From NCBI RefSeq assembly GCF_900168295.1, contig NZ_FVZL01000002.1, forward strand, positions 1 to 64,000: DNA of 64,000 nucleotides, in the 5' to 3' direction. A program made the translations under genes and the position numbers. The DNA is from Arthrobacter sp. P2b (lineage in GTDB: Bacteria; Actinomycetota; Actinomycetes; Actinomycetales; Micrococcaceae). Below the pieces are notes generated by a model. That model was given only the letters and a program-made list of their open reading frames with translations. It was not told the origin of the DNA and did not search any database. Positions 33,475-42,714 of this stretch are shown piece by piece; positions within the stretch are counted from its first letter, which is position 1, and every line of letters begins with the position of its first letter.

Positions 33475-34775
33475 GCCAAGTGCTCCTGCACGCGCTGCAC
33501 GTACCAGTTGATGAAGGCCTCCACCTGGTACTCGCTCTTCATGTACGGGCCGGGCTCGTAGGCGGGGCTGCCGGCGCCCGTCTGGCACAGCTCCACGAAC
33601 GCCTTGTCCTGCAGATTGGTCTGCTTCCAGGTGTAGGTGAGTTTGTCCAGGTCGTAGTCGACGCCTTCCTCGGCGTCGTCAGCTACCAGCCAAGTGGTGC
33701 GCACGAGGGTCTGGTGTTCGTTGATGGGGAAGACGCCGAAGGTGATGACGTGGTCTCCCAGGAAGTGGAACCAGCTGTTGGGCTGCAGGTGCATCGAGCA
33801 GCGGCCAAGGCGGAAGTCCCGCAAGTCACCGAGCAGTTTCTTGGAAAGCCGGCGCCCGTCGGGCGAGAACGATTCGCCTTCGCCGTCGAGCGATTCCCGT
33901 GAGATGCGGATTCCCGCGATACGCGTGTCAAGCTCCTCGACCACCTCGTAGGGGAGGCCATAGCGGCGGCAACGCTCCTCGAGCGAGGACTGTGCTTCCT
34001 TGTTGCGGTCCCACACTTCCTCGAGATGGGCCGGGATCAGGCCCTCCGTCAGGCCCCAGGTGGGAAAGAGGGAACAGGCGAGCTCCGGGTGGCCGTCGCA
34101 GTGGTAGCACTCACGGTTGTTCTCCATGACGAGCTTCCAGTTGCCTTCCTCAACGATGTTCTGCTGGTAGGCGATTTTCGTCTTCGACAGATCGTGGGGT
34201 GCAAGGTAAGGCTCGAAGATCTTAGAGGTTTCGTCAAAGTCGGCCGGCGGCTCGTCCGCAATGCAGACGAAGATGAGTCCGGCAACCTCGCGGCTGTGGG
34301 CGCGCTTGAGGCCGAAGCAGCTCTTGTCGAATTTCGTTTCCCCGGGTGCCGAGGCGTGGATCAGATTGCCCTCGGGGGAGTACGTCCAGGAGTGGTAGCC
34401 GCAGACCAGGTTTCCTGTTGACCCCGCAGTCTCGGTCAGGACGCGGGCGCCGCGGTGGCGGCATACGTTGTGCAGGACGTTCACGCCGCCGTCGTCGTTG
34501 CGCAGCACGATCAGGGAGTAGGGACCATAGTCGACGGTGACGTAGTCGCCCGGCTCCGGGAGTTCGGCAATGCTGGCGGCAAAAATCCAGTGCTGGCCAA
34601 AAATGGCTTCCATGTCGATTTTGAAAATCGTGGAATCGGTGTAGAAGGGTGCATCGAGGGAATACCCTGCGCGCCGGAAAGCGAACAACTCGGTGATTTC
34701 CGCCAGCTGCTCAGCAGGCAATGATGAGGCGAGTTTTCCGCGTGAATTGAGGGGCAGGTGCACTGGAGCAGTCAT
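33471..34775 (-). CDS. gbcA: Rieske oxygenase of glycine betaine/stachydrine N-demethylase type, GbcA-like
   Basis: A 434-residue ring-hydroxylating-oxygenase alpha-type protein. The Rieske centre is Cys105-x-His107 (NVCRHRGA) and Cys125-x2-His128 (CGYHSWT). The catalytic iron region is ENNRECYHCDGHPE with His225 and His229, a phrase close to GbcA (glycine betaine monooxygenase). The likely reaction is oxidative N-demethylation of a quaternary ammonium compound (glycine betaine or proline betaine), giving formaldehyde. The reductase overlaps downstream and formaldehyde dehydrogenase follows, which supports demethylation. The divergent LysR-type gene is the probable regulator. The exact substrate is inferred from family resemblance. 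Confidence 0.87.
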   Translation of the reverse strand: MTAPVHLPLNSRGKLASSLPAEQLAEITELFAFRRAGYSLDAPFYTDSTIFKIDMEAIFGQHWIFAASIAELPEPGDYVTVDYGPYSLIVLRNDDGGVNVLHNVCRHRGARVLTETAGSTGNLVCGYHSWTYSPEGNLIHASAPGETKFDKSCFGLKRAHSREVAGLIFVCIADEPPADFDETSKIFEPYLAPHDLSKTKIAYQQNIVEEGNWKLVMENNRECYHCDGHPELACSLFPTWGLTEGLIPAHLEEVWDRNKEAQSSLEERCRRYGLPYEVVEELDTRIAGIRISRESLDGEGESFSPDGRRLSKKLLGDLRDFRLGRCSMHLQPNSWFHFLGDHVITFGVFPINEHQTLVRTTWLVADDAEEGVDYDLDKLTYTWKQTNLQDKAFVELCQTGAGSPAYEPGPYMKSEYQVEAFINWYVQRVQEHLA

Positions 34776-34916
34776 GGGTTTCCTCCCGGGAGGCGTGGGT
34801 ACTTGTGAGATCTGTCGAGACCGCGGATGCGTGGTGCAACCGTTGCCAAAAGTCGTTGTTCCACGAGATTAGGGCGGCGCGGGCTGCAATAAAAGCGCAA
34901 GATTCCGGAGATAACA

Positions 34917-35864
34917 GTGCACAATAGGTGCATGATTGATCAACGCCTCACAACACTTCGGGTGTTTGCCCGATGCGGCACCGTCGGCGCAACCGCAGAG
35001 CTCTTGGGTTACTCTCCCTCCGCCGTCTCCGCACAACTGCGGGAGCTCCAGCGCGTCCTTGGAATGCAGCTGCTGACGAAGGACGGCCGGGGTGTGCGGC
35101 TGACCGCCACGGGCCGCTTTCTGGTGGAGGGCTCGGACGCCCTTGTTGCTGAATGGGAGAGCCTGCGGGCTGCGGCTATGGAGGCAGGCGACCAGGTGCA
35201 GTCCCGTTTTGGCCTCGGCGGATTCTCGACGGCGGCCGCCCAGTTACTCGCGCCCTTGGCCGCTGCCTTGCGCTCAACACGCCCCCTGCTGGAGGTGCAG
35301 GTTCTGGAAGCCGACCCGGACCGCTGCTTCGACTTGTTGGTTGCCGAGCGAATCGACCTCGCGGTCATCGTTGCCATGCAGTCCCACACCTATGTCGAGG
35401 ACGATCCCCGCTTCGAGCAGACCGTTCTGCTTGATGATCCCCTGGACGTGATCATTCCCTCCGACCATCCGCTGGCATCGCGGGAAACGGTGACGCTCGA
35501 AGAGCTGGCGTCGGAACCCTGGATCACCGAGGCAGCCGGATCCACCTACCATTCCCTGTTCACCGCGGCGTTCACGGCAGTCGGGGTGACACCCCGTATT
35601 GCCCATGAGGCCGTTGAATGGGAAACCCAGATCGCCTTCGTTGGTGCCGGGCTGGGCGTAGGCCTGCTGCCGCGGCTGGCGCCCCTGCGCAGCGCCGAAA
35701 ACGTGGTTCGACTGCGCATTACGGGCCAGGGGAAGCCCGCGCGCCGGATTGTCGCTGCGGTGCGCAGCGGCAGCATCGCATCGCCCCTGATCCAGGAATC
35801 GCTCGGCATTCTTCAGGACAGGGCCCATCGGATCCTCACGGCACGGCCCGAAGACGATCACTGA
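34917..35864 (+). CDS. LysR-family transcriptional regulator
   Basis: A 315-residue LysR regulator with the N-terminal helix-turn-helix (FARCGTVGATAELLGYSPSA, VSAQLRELQRVLG) and a two-lobed ligand domain. The GTG at 34917 has GGAG six bases upstream; the ATG at 34932 is a possible alternative, giving a more usual LysR N-terminus (MIDQRLTTLRVF). It is divergent from gbcA with about 140 bases between, so it probably senses the demethylase substrate or a product. A short dyad TGC-N9-GCA at 34885-34899 is a weak candidate site. Confidence 0.85.
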   Translation: MHNRCMIDQRLTTLRVFARCGTVGATAELLGYSPSAVSAQLRELQRVLGMQLLTKDGRGVRLTATGRFLVEGSDALVAEWESLRAAAMEAGDQVQSRFGLGGFSTAAAQLLAPLAAALRSTRPLLEVQVLEADPDRCFDLLVAERIDLAVIVAMQSHTYVEDDPRFEQTVLLDDPLDVIIPSDHPLASRETVTLEELASEPWITEAAGSTYHSLFTAAFTAVGVTPRIAHEAVEWETQIAFVGAGLGVGLLPRLAPLRSAENVVRLRITGQGKPARRIVAAVRSGSIASPLIQESLGILQDRAHRILTARPEDDH

Positions 35865-35938
35865 AGCAGCACGGTCACGGTTAGTTGCTGACGGGCAGGC
35901 AGGTCCACCCGCATTGAGGCGGGACGTTGAGGGGCAGC

Positions 35939-36730
35939 TCAGAGTCCCTCAAACAGGTCGGTCAGCAGCGGACTGTCCGGCAGCCTGGCCGGCCACGCGA
36001 TGATCGAAGACTCCCGGGAAACGATTCTGGCCCACCGGCGCTCGTTCACGCCGGGGTCGACAATGACATGTCGCTGGGATTTGTGCTCCAAAAGGCCCGC
36101 GACGATCCGGTGCGCCAGCGTACTCGTGTCCACGTCAATATCGATCCACTCGTCCGGAACCGGGCGCAGATGGTATTCACGGGCAGGGTCCCAAGGGTCC
36201 AGGCCCTGTTGTTGGCGCCTCTGGTTCCAGCGTTCAAAGGTGGACGCGCGCAGGGCGCCGTGAACGAGCCGTTTCAATCCAGGGCCCGGAACCTGGCGTG
36301 CCCGTGTGAAGGCCTCGTCCGTGGCCCTGCCTATTGCGATATGGTCGCGGTGCCCTGTGATCCCGTCGGGCCCGAAAGTCGCCACTACCTGCGGGCGCTC
36401 CTGGAGCAGGATGGCCAGGATCCTCCTGACCAGCTCCTCGAAGTCCACTTCCGGGACGTGCCCGTCGTGGTAGTCCAGCCATTCGTGCCGGTCCGGAATG
36501 GTGCCGTGGGCCCGCCAGGCATTGACGCTTTCCTTTCGCCGCCACGTCCCTAGCTCCTGCGGCGTAGTGGGGACGCCCTCCGCGATCTGCCCGGCCCCGC
36601 CGTCGGTCGCAAGGACCAGGCAGAACCGGAACCCGGGGTCGTTCTCGTGCAGGGCGATGGAGCCCGCGCAACCATAGGCATCATCGTCGGGATGCGCAAC
36701 CACCACCGCCAGCGAACGGGCTTCGTCCAT
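35939..36730 (-). CDS. PIG-L/LmbE family deacetylase
   Basis: A 263-residue protein started at the ATG at 36730. The zinc-binding motif AHPDDDAYGC is near residue 12 and the second ligand pair is HRDH later, both standard for PIG-L/LmbE de-N-acetylases. The family includes MshB and Bca of mycothiol metabolism and GlcNAc-phosphatidylinositol deacetylases. It removes an acetyl group from an amino sugar or related amide. No mycothiol synthase or ligase genes are adjacent, so the substrate is open. It is convergent with the LysR gene. Confidence 0.88.
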   Translation of the reverse strand: MDEARSLAVVVAHPDDDAYGCAGSIALHENDPGFRFCLVLATDGGAGQIAEGVPTTPQELGTWRRKESVNAWRAHGTIPDRHEWLDYHDGHVPEVDFEELVRRILAILLQERPQVVATFGPDGITGHRDHIAIGRATDEAFTRARQVPGPGLKRLVHGALRASTFERWNQRRQQQGLDPWDPAREYHLRPVPDEWIDIDVDTSTLAHRIVAGLLEHKSQRHVIVDPGVNERRWARIVSRESSIIAWPARLPDSPLLTDLFEGL

Positions 36731-36912
36731 AGGACAGAGGCTAAACCCCGCGCATCGAGAAATACAGACCACCCAGGGGTGCTCGACGACGACCTGCCGC
36801 CTTTACGGAAAGCGTTGCTCTTATATCTTTTTTCGGCTATTGATATATGAGTCCTATACTAGGGCTGCATCTGCGAAAGATGGATCGTCAACTCAATGAG
36901 GAGTGGAACAGC

Positions 36913-38112
36913 ATGCAGCAACTCGCGCACCGGCTCGAACGTCTGGGCACCGAAACTGCCTTCAGCGTCGCCCAAGCCGCGGCCGCCTGGAAGGCGAAGG
37001 GTAATCCCGTGTTCCCCTTCCATCTTGGGGACATCAACATCCCCACGGCCCCGCATATCGTTGAAGCAATGAACCGGGCCATCGCCGACGGCCATACGGG
37101 TTACTGCCCCGGCCCCGGCATCCCGCAGCTTCGCGAAGCCCTCGCCGAGGATATCGGCGCCCGCCGGGGAATCCAGTTCTCGCCCGACAACGTCGTGGTG
37201 ATGACGGGCGGCAAACCCGTCATCACCAAGTTCCTGCAGGCGGTCATGAACCCCGGCCAGGAAGTGCTCTATCCCAACCCCGGCTTCCCGATCTACGAAT
37301 CGCAAATCGAATACCTCGGCGGCACGGCCGTGCCGTACCGCTACGTGCCCACAAGCCAGGGCTTCGCCATCGACCTCGACCAGGTGCGTGCATCGATCAC
37401 CCCGAACACTGTCGCAATCATCTACAACGACCTGCAGAACCCCATCTCGGCCGAGTCGACGAGTGCGGAGCGGGAGGCAATCGCACAGCTCGCGCAGGAG
37501 CACGACCTCTGGGTCCTCTCCGATGAGGCGTACTTCGAGACGCGCTATGAGGGTGTCTCGAGCTCCATCGCGTCGCTTCCCGGCATGGCCGAGCGCACCG
37601 TGATCCTCTACACCTTCAGCAAGAAGTTCGCCATGACCGGATCCCGACTGGGCTGCGCCGTCGCCCCGGTCCAGGTTGCCAAAATCCTCAGCACACTCAA
37701 CACCAATGACGAGTCGTGCACCACGCACTACGTGCAATGGGCCGGCATCGAAGCGCTCCGGGGCACCCAGGAGCCTGTACGGGAGATGCTCGACATCCTG
37801 CGAGGGCGCAGGGACGCCGCCTGCGAACTCGTGAACGACATTTCCGGCGTGCATGTCGCTGTCCCGCAGTCCACGTTCTACCTGTTCCCTGACGTCACCG
37901 ACGCCATGCAGCGCATGGGTTACACAGCAGTGGGCGATTTCGCCTCAGCAGCCCTGTACGAGACCGGCGTCTCCTTCTGCACCCGGGAGCACTTCGGCCG
38001 CCGCCAGCCCGGTGAAGAGCGGCAGTACATCCGGCTCGCCTACTCGGGCATTGACGTCGCCGATATCCGCGACGGCCTCGGACGCCTCCGCAAGTGGATC
38101 GAGACCGCATGA
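36913..38112 (+). CDS. PLP-dependent aminotransferase, class I/II
   Basis: A 399-residue aspartate-aminotransferase-fold enzyme. The ATG at 36913 has GAGGAG nine bases upstream. The cofactor lysine is Lys237 in TFSKKFAMTGSR, with Asp204 (LSDEAY) near the pyridine nitrogen and the Arg of GSR for substrate carboxylate. The stop overlaps the next gene's start by four bases (ATGA), so it is coupled with a 2-hydroxyacid dehydrogenase. Together they could convert an amino acid to a keto acid and then reduce it to a hydroxy acid. Substrate is unknown. Confidence 0.85.
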   Translation: MQQLAHRLERLGTETAFSVAQAAAAWKAKGNPVFPFHLGDINIPTAPHIVEAMNRAIADGHTGYCPGPGIPQLREALAEDIGARRGIQFSPDNVVVMTGGKPVITKFLQAVMNPGQEVLYPNPGFPIYESQIEYLGGTAVPYRYVPTSQGFAIDLDQVRASITPNTVAIIYNDLQNPISAESTSAEREAIAQLAQEHDLWVLSDEAYFETRYEGVSSSIASLPGMAERTVILYTFSKKFAMTGSRLGCAVAPVQVAKILSTLNTNDESCTTHYVQWAGIEALRGTQEPVREMLDILRGRRDAACELVNDISGVHVAVPQSTFYLFPDVTDAMQRMGYTAVGDFASAALYETGVSFCTREHFGRRQPGEERQYIRLAYSGIDVADIRDGLGRLRKWIETA

Positions 38113-39068
38113 GCCGGGTGGTCGTTACGGGACGTGTACCCGAAACCGCACTCGAGAAACTGCGCGCAGAGCACGACGTCGATGACTGGTCCGGTCCGGA
38201 GTCCATTGGCCGCGAGGAGCTCCTGCGCCGGGTAGCCGGGGCCGATGCCGTGGTGAGCCTGCTCACCGAACGCATCGACGCCGAGCTGCTGGACGCTGCG
38301 GGCCCGCAGCTCAAAGTGGTGGCGAACGTCGCCGTCGGTTATGACAACATCGACGTGCCGGCCTGCACCGCACGGGGCATCGTGGCCACCAACACGCCGG
38401 GCGTGCTCACGGAGGCCACCGCCGACATCGCGTTTGGCCTCATCCTCTCGGCAACGCGTCGGCTGGGCGAGGGGGAACGGCTCATCCGCTCCGGCCAGGC
38501 CTGGAAGTGGGGCATGTTCTTCCTGCTCGGCAGCAGCCTGCAAGGCAAGACCCTCGGCATCGTCGGGATGGGCGGCATCGGCCAGGCCACCGCACGCCGT
38601 GCCAAGGCCTTCGGCATGGAGATCGTCTACCAGTCGCGCAGTGAGATCGATCCAAGGGTGGCAGCCGAGCTGGGCGCCCGGCGGCTCGAGCTCGATGAGT
38701 TGCTGGCCACCTCGGACATCGTCTCGCTGCACTGCCCCTACGGGCCTGCCACCCATCACCTGATCGGCGCGGGGCAATTTGCGGCGATGAAGGATTCGGC
38801 ATACCTCATCAATACTGCGCGGGGCCCGATTGTCGATGAAGCAGCACTCGTCGCTGCCCTTCGCGACGGGCAGATTGCAGGCGCCGGGCTCGACGTTTTC
38901 GAAAAAGAGCCCAGCGTGCACCCAGGATTGCTCGAGCTCGACAATGTGGTGCTCGTGCCGCACCTGGGCTCCGCCACTGTGGAGACGCGAACCGCAATGG
39001 CCATGCTTGCCGCCGACAATGCCCTCGCCGTGCTCTCAGGTGAACGGCCGCCTGCACCTATCGCCTAG
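38109..39068 (+). CDS. D-2-hydroxyacid dehydrogenase, glyoxylate/hydroxypyruvate reductase-like
   Basis: A 319-residue NAD(P)-dependent dehydrogenase. The nucleotide motif is GIVGMGGIGQATA, with catalytic Arg in NTARGPIVDE and catalytic His in LVPHLGSATVETR. This resembles the GhrA/GhrB and GyaR groups. The ATG overlaps the aminotransferase stop (ATGA), so they form a two-gene unit. It would reduce glyoxylate or hydroxypyruvate, or oxidise a D-hydroxy acid. The pntAB pair just downstream would adjust NADPH supply. Confidence 0.88.
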   Translation: MSRVVVTGRVPETALEKLRAEHDVDDWSGPESIGREELLRRVAGADAVVSLLTERIDAELLDAAGPQLKVVANVAVGYDNIDVPACTARGIVATNTPGVLTEATADIAFGLILSATRRLGEGERLIRSGQAWKWGMFFLLGSSLQGKTLGIVGMGGIGQATARRAKAFGMEIVYQSRSEIDPRVAAELGARRLELDELLATSDIVSLHCPYGPATHHLIGAGQFAAMKDSAYLINTARGPIVDEAALVAALRDGQIAGAGLDVFEKEPSVHPGLLELDNVVLVPHLGSATVETRTAMAMLAADNALAVLSGERPPAPIA

Positions 39069-39077
39069 GACAAACCA

Positions 39078-39100
39078 GCTGCCCCGAGCGACACAACAAC
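39078..39100 (+). repeat. direct repeat flanking pntAB, left copy
   Basis: GCTGCCCCGAGCGACACAAC and following; a near-identical copy lies at 42477-42498 beyond pntB. The two differ at about four positions. Confidence 0.4.
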
Positions 39101-39174
39101 GCGGCCAAGTAAGGCCCCTGTCCATTGGACGGCGGCAGCAATGACCGGGCATCACATCTTAGAGAGAAGAAATA

Positions 39175-40731
39175 GTGACACGTATTGGCATTGTGGCCGA
39201 GTTGGGCCGCGAAACACGGGTGGCGGCGACGCCTGTCACCGTGAAGCAGTTGTTGGGGTTGGGCTACGAGGTTGTGGTCGAGAAGGGTGCGGGGGAGTCA
39301 GCATCCTTCCGTGATGAGGCTTATGCCGAAGCGGGTGCCCTGGTTGTGGGTGCTGATGAGGCGTGGGGCAGCGAGGTGGTGTTGCGGATTAATCCGCCTA
39401 CTGAGGATGAGATCGCCCGTCTCACCGTGGGTGCCACGCTGATCGGGTCGTTGAGCCCCGGATTGCGGCCGGAGTTGGTGGAAGCGTTGGCGGCGCGCCC
39501 GATCACGGCGCTGGCGTTGGATGCGGTGCCGCGGATCTCCCGCGCCCAGTCAATGGACGTGCTCAGCTCCATGGCAAACATTGCCGGGTACCGTGCCGTG
39601 ATCGAGGCGGCGCATGAGTTCGGCCGGTTTTTCACCGGTCAGGTGACGGCGGCGGGCAAGGTCCCGCCCGCGAAGGTGCTGGTTGCCGGGGCCGGTGTCG
39701 CCGGGTTGGCGGCGATCGGCGCTGCGAGCAGCCTGGGCGCTATTGTCCGGGCGACGGATCCGCGGCCGGAGGTTGCCGATCAGGTGAAATCCATCGGCGG
39801 AACCTATCTAAAGGTCGAGGTCGCCGAAGAGATGAAGTCCACGGACGGGTACGCCAAGGCCACATCCGAGGCGTATAACGCCAGGGCTGCGGAAATTTAC
39901 TCCGAGCAGGCAGCGGATGTGGACATCATCATCACCACTGCCCTGATCCCGGGACGCCCGGCGCCGAAGCTCCTCACCGCCGAGGACGTGGCAAGCATGA
40001 AGGCCGGCAGCGTGATCGTGGACATGGCAGCGGGCCAGGGCGGAAACGTCGAAGGCTCCGTCGCCGGGGAACGGATCGTGACGGACAACGGGGTGGTGAT
40101 CCTCGGCTACACGGATCTGCCGGCCCGTTTGCCGGCCCAGGCGTCCCAGCTGTACGGGACGAACATGGTGAATCTGCTCAAGCTCCTGACCCCGGACAAG
40201 GACGGTCAGCTTCGGATCGATTTCGACGACGTGGTGCAGCGTTCGGTGACGGTGGTGCGTGAGGGTGAGAAGACGTGGCCGCCGCCCCCGGTCCAGGTCT
40301 CCGCCGCACCTGCGGTGAAGACCGACGCCGGAACGGCCGCCGAAAGTCAGGCACCGGAGAAGAAACAGGGCCTCAGCACAGCCGGCAAGGCAGGACTCTT
40401 CGCCGCGGGCATCGCGGTGCTGTTCGGGATCAACGCGGTGGCTCCGGCGCCGCTGCCGCAGCACTTCACGGTCCTGATGCTCTCCATCGTGGTCGGCTTC
40501 TACGTCATCGGGAAAGTCCACCACGCCCTGCACACGCCGCTGATGTCCGTCACCAACGCGATCTCTGGAATCATCGTCGTCGGGGCCCTGCTGCAGGTCA
40601 CCTCCGAGAACATCGTGATGCAGGTCCTCGCCGCCGTCGCGGTCCTGCTGGCCAGCATCAACATTTTCGGCGGCTTCGCTGTCACCCGACGCATGCTCGC
40701 CATGTTCTCCGCCGGAAAGGTCCGTTCATGA
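39175..40731 (+). CDS. pntA: NAD(P) transhydrogenase subunit alpha (fused)
   Basis: A 518-residue protein with the NAD-binding domain of proton-translocating transhydrogenase (residues about 1-365; [18 protein letters not shown] and [14 protein letters not shown]) and a C-terminal part with about four membrane helices ([15 protein letters not shown] onward). Some bacteria split these into PntAA and PntAB; here they are one protein. The start is GTG. Its stop overlaps the beta-subunit start (ATGA). Together they couple proton entry to NADPH formation from NADH at the membrane. Confidence 0.95.
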   Translation: MTRIGIVAELGRETRVAATPVTVKQLLGLGYEVVVEKGAGESASFRDEAYAEAGALVVGADEAWGSEVVLRINPPTEDEIARLTVGATLIGSLSPGLRPELVEALAARPITALALDAVPRISRAQSMDVLSSMANIAGYRAVIEAAHEFGRFFTGQVTAAGKVPPAKVLVAGAGVAGLAAIGAASSLGAIVRATDPRPEVADQVKSIGGTYLKVEVAEEMKSTDGYAKATSEAYNARAAEIYSEQAADVDIIITTALIPGRPAPKLLTAEDVASMKAGSVIVDMAAGQGGNVEGSVAGERIVTDNGVVILGYTDLPARLPAQASQLYGTNMVNLLKLLTPDKDGQLRIDFDDVVQRSVTVVREGEKTWPPPPVQVSAAPAVKTDAGTAAESQAPEKKQGLSTAGKAGLFAAGIAVLFGINAVAPAPLPQHFTVLMLSIVVGFYVIGKVHHALHTPLMSVTNAISGIIVVGALLQVTSENIVMQVLAAVAVLLASINIFGGFAVTRRMLAMFSAGKVRS

Positions 40732-42203
40732 GCGCCATCACCGATGCAGCAGCAACACTTACAAGGAGCTCTACCGTGACCGACGCCGTCTCCGGTCCAT
40801 TGACCGCCGACTCCATCGCGGGGGCGGCCTACATCGTCGCGGCCCTGCTGTTCATCCTGTCCCTCGCCGGGCTCAGCAAGCACGAAAAAGCCCGCGCCGG
40901 GGTCGCCTACGGCATCACCGGCATGATAATCGCCCTCGCCGCCACCATCTGGCTGACACTCCAGGACGCCTGGGGCACCGGCCACGCCCTCACCGGCCTG
41001 GGCCTGCTGGTCGCCGCGGTCGCCGTCGGCGGTGCCATCGGACTCTGGCGCGCCCGGGTGGTCGAAATGACCGGCATGCCCGAGCTCATCGCCCTGCTGC
41101 ACAGCTTCGTGGGCCTCGCCGCGGTCCTCGTGGGCTGGAACGGACACCTCGAAGCCCCCGCCCTGTCTTCGGACCTGATGGCGATCCACCACGCCGAGGT
41201 CTTCATCGGCGTGTTCATCGGTGCCGTGACCTTCACCGGCTCGATCGTGGCGTTCCTGAAACTCTCGGCACGGATGAAATCCTCACCCCTGATGCTGCCG
41301 GGCAAAAACGGGATCAACCTCGGGGCGCTGGCCGCGTTCATCGCCCTGACCGTCTGGTACGTCAACGACTCCCAGCTCTGGCTCCTCATCGTCGTCACCG
41401 TCCTGGCCCTGGGGCTGGGCTGGCACCTGGTCGCCTCCATCGGCGGCGGCGACATGCCCGTCGTCGTGTCCATGCTCAACAGCTACTCCGGCTGGGCCGC
41501 CGCCGCGGCGGGCTTCCTGCTCAACAACGACCTGCTCATCATCACCGGTGCCCTGGTCGGCTCATCCGGCGCGTACCTCTCCTACATCATGTGCAAGGCC
41601 ATGAACCGGTCCTTCATCTCCGTGATCGCCGGCGGGTTCGGCATCGCCGCCCCCGCCAGCAAAGGAGACACGGACCACGGCGAACACCGCGAAATCACCG
41701 CCGAGGCCACAGCGGAAATGCTCACCAACGCCTCGTCCGTTGTCATCACCCCCGGCTACGGCATGGCCGTCGCCCAAGCCCAGTACCCCGTGGCCGAACT
41801 CGCCCACCAGCTCCGTGAAAAGGGCGTAAACGTCCGGTTCGGGATCCACCCCGTCGCCGGGCGCCTTCCGGGGCATATGAACGTCCTGCTTGCCGAAGCC
41901 AAAGTCCCCTACGACATCGTCCTGGAAATGGACGAAATCAACGACGACCTCGGCGACACCTCCGTGGTCCTGGTCATCGGCGCGAACGACACCGTCAACC
42001 CCGCCGCCGCCGAAGACCCCGGAAGCCCCATCGCGGGCATGCCCGTCCTCAAAGTCTGGGAAGCCGAAAATGTTGTGGTGTTCAAACGCTCCATGGCCGC
42101 CGGCTACGCAGGAGTCCAAAATCCGCTCTTTTTCAGGGACAACTCCCAAATGCTCTTCGGCGACGCCAAAACCCGCGTCGAAGACATCCTCAAAGCGTTC
42201 TGA
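40728..42203 (+). CDS. pntB: NAD(P) transhydrogenase subunit beta
   Basis: A 491-residue protein with about nine membrane helices (from residue 30 to 285) followed by the NADP-binding domain III ([20 protein letters not shown], then [25 protein letters not shown] and [12 protein letters not shown]). The ATG overlaps the alpha-subunit stop. The length and motifs are normal. With PntA it forms the proton-pumping transhydrogenase, a source of NADPH for the reductases and biosynthesis nearby. Confidence 0.95.
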   Translation: MSAITDAAATLTRSSTVTDAVSGPLTADSIAGAAYIVAALLFILSLAGLSKHEKARAGVAYGITGMIIALAATIWLTLQDAWGTGHALTGLGLLVAAVAVGGAIGLWRARVVEMTGMPELIALLHSFVGLAAVLVGWNGHLEAPALSSDLMAIHHAEVFIGVFIGAVTFTGSIVAFLKLSARMKSSPLMLPGKNGINLGALAAFIALTVWYVNDSQLWLLIVVTVLALGLGWHLVASIGGGDMPVVVSMLNSYSGWAAAAAGFLLNNDLLIITGALVGSSGAYLSYIMCKAMNRSFISVIAGGFGIAAPASKGDTDHGEHREITAEATAEMLTNASSVVITPGYGMAVAQAQYPVAELAHQLREKGVNVRFGIHPVAGRLPGHMNVLLAEAKVPYDIVLEMDEINDDLGDTSVVLVIGANDTVNPAAAEDPGSPIAGMPVLKVWEAENVVVFKRSMAAGYAGVQNPLFFRDNSQMLFGDAKTRVEDILKAF

Positions 42204-42220
42204 TTACGAGACGAGAGACC

Positions 42221-42448
42221 ATGACCCTGTCCCGAATATTTCGTAACAGCACTCCCAGCATGGCGACGCGGCTCCGTGAACCGGAGCCAATCACCGAACA
42301 AGCACAAGCACCAGCGCAGCTTGTCAGTTTCATCGACGAATTCCATGCATCAGCGTGGGTAGGACTCCACCACAGACACGAGTTTTTGCTCCATTACAAG
42401 CACGAGCTTTTGGAGCACCAGCATCCAGTGGCCGGTGGGCGTTGGTGA
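42221..42448 (+). CDS. small protein downstream of pntB, unknown
   Basis: A 75-residue frame starting 17 bases after pntB with GACGAGAGACC before the ATG. It is His-rich toward the C-terminus (HHRHEFLLHYKHELLEHQHP), which could bind metal. No signal or helix is evident. A short inverted repeat GTGACCT-N3-AGGTCAC overlaps its stop codon. It may be the third gene of the pnt operon or a chance frame; the lack of a recognised family keeps confidence low. Confidence 0.4.
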   Translation: MTLSRIFRNSTPSMATRLREPEPITEQAQAPAQLVSFIDEFHASAWVGLHHRHEFLLHYKHELLEHQHPVAGGRW

Positions 42449-42476
42449 CCTGACAGGTCACACTTAGGAGCAACTG

Positions 42477-42498
42477 GCTGCCCGAGCGATGCAACAAA
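42477..42498 (+). repeat. direct repeat flanking pntAB, right copy
   Basis: GCTGCCCGAGCGATGCAACA and following; see the copy at 39078-39100. The pair brackets the pntAB genes. Confidence 0.4.
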
Positions 42499-42503
42499 AA
42501 CGA

Positions 42504-42538
42504 GTACGAGCCCCGTCCCGGAGGGACAGGGCTCGTAC
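42504..42538 (-). terminator. terminator of the levanase/ABC operon
   Basis: A 16-bp stem (GTACGAGCCCCGTCCC and complement, one mismatch) with a three-base loop. On the minus strand it is followed by TCGTTTTTGTT, which fits a Rho-independent terminator for the GH32 gene that ends at 42715. Confidence 0.8.
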
Positions 42539-42714
42539 CCGTTAAGTAGCGGGGCCGGCGGCGGCTGGGGGAGGTGCACGTGGTCTCAGCCGTACACCTT
42601 CGCCGCCGGCTCCGCTGTCAACAGTACGGATGCGACCCGAGGGTTACCCGGGTAACGGGTACCCGATTCCCGTGGAAGCCTTACTTGCCCGAGCCTGCCG
42701 GGACCGTGCCCGGA

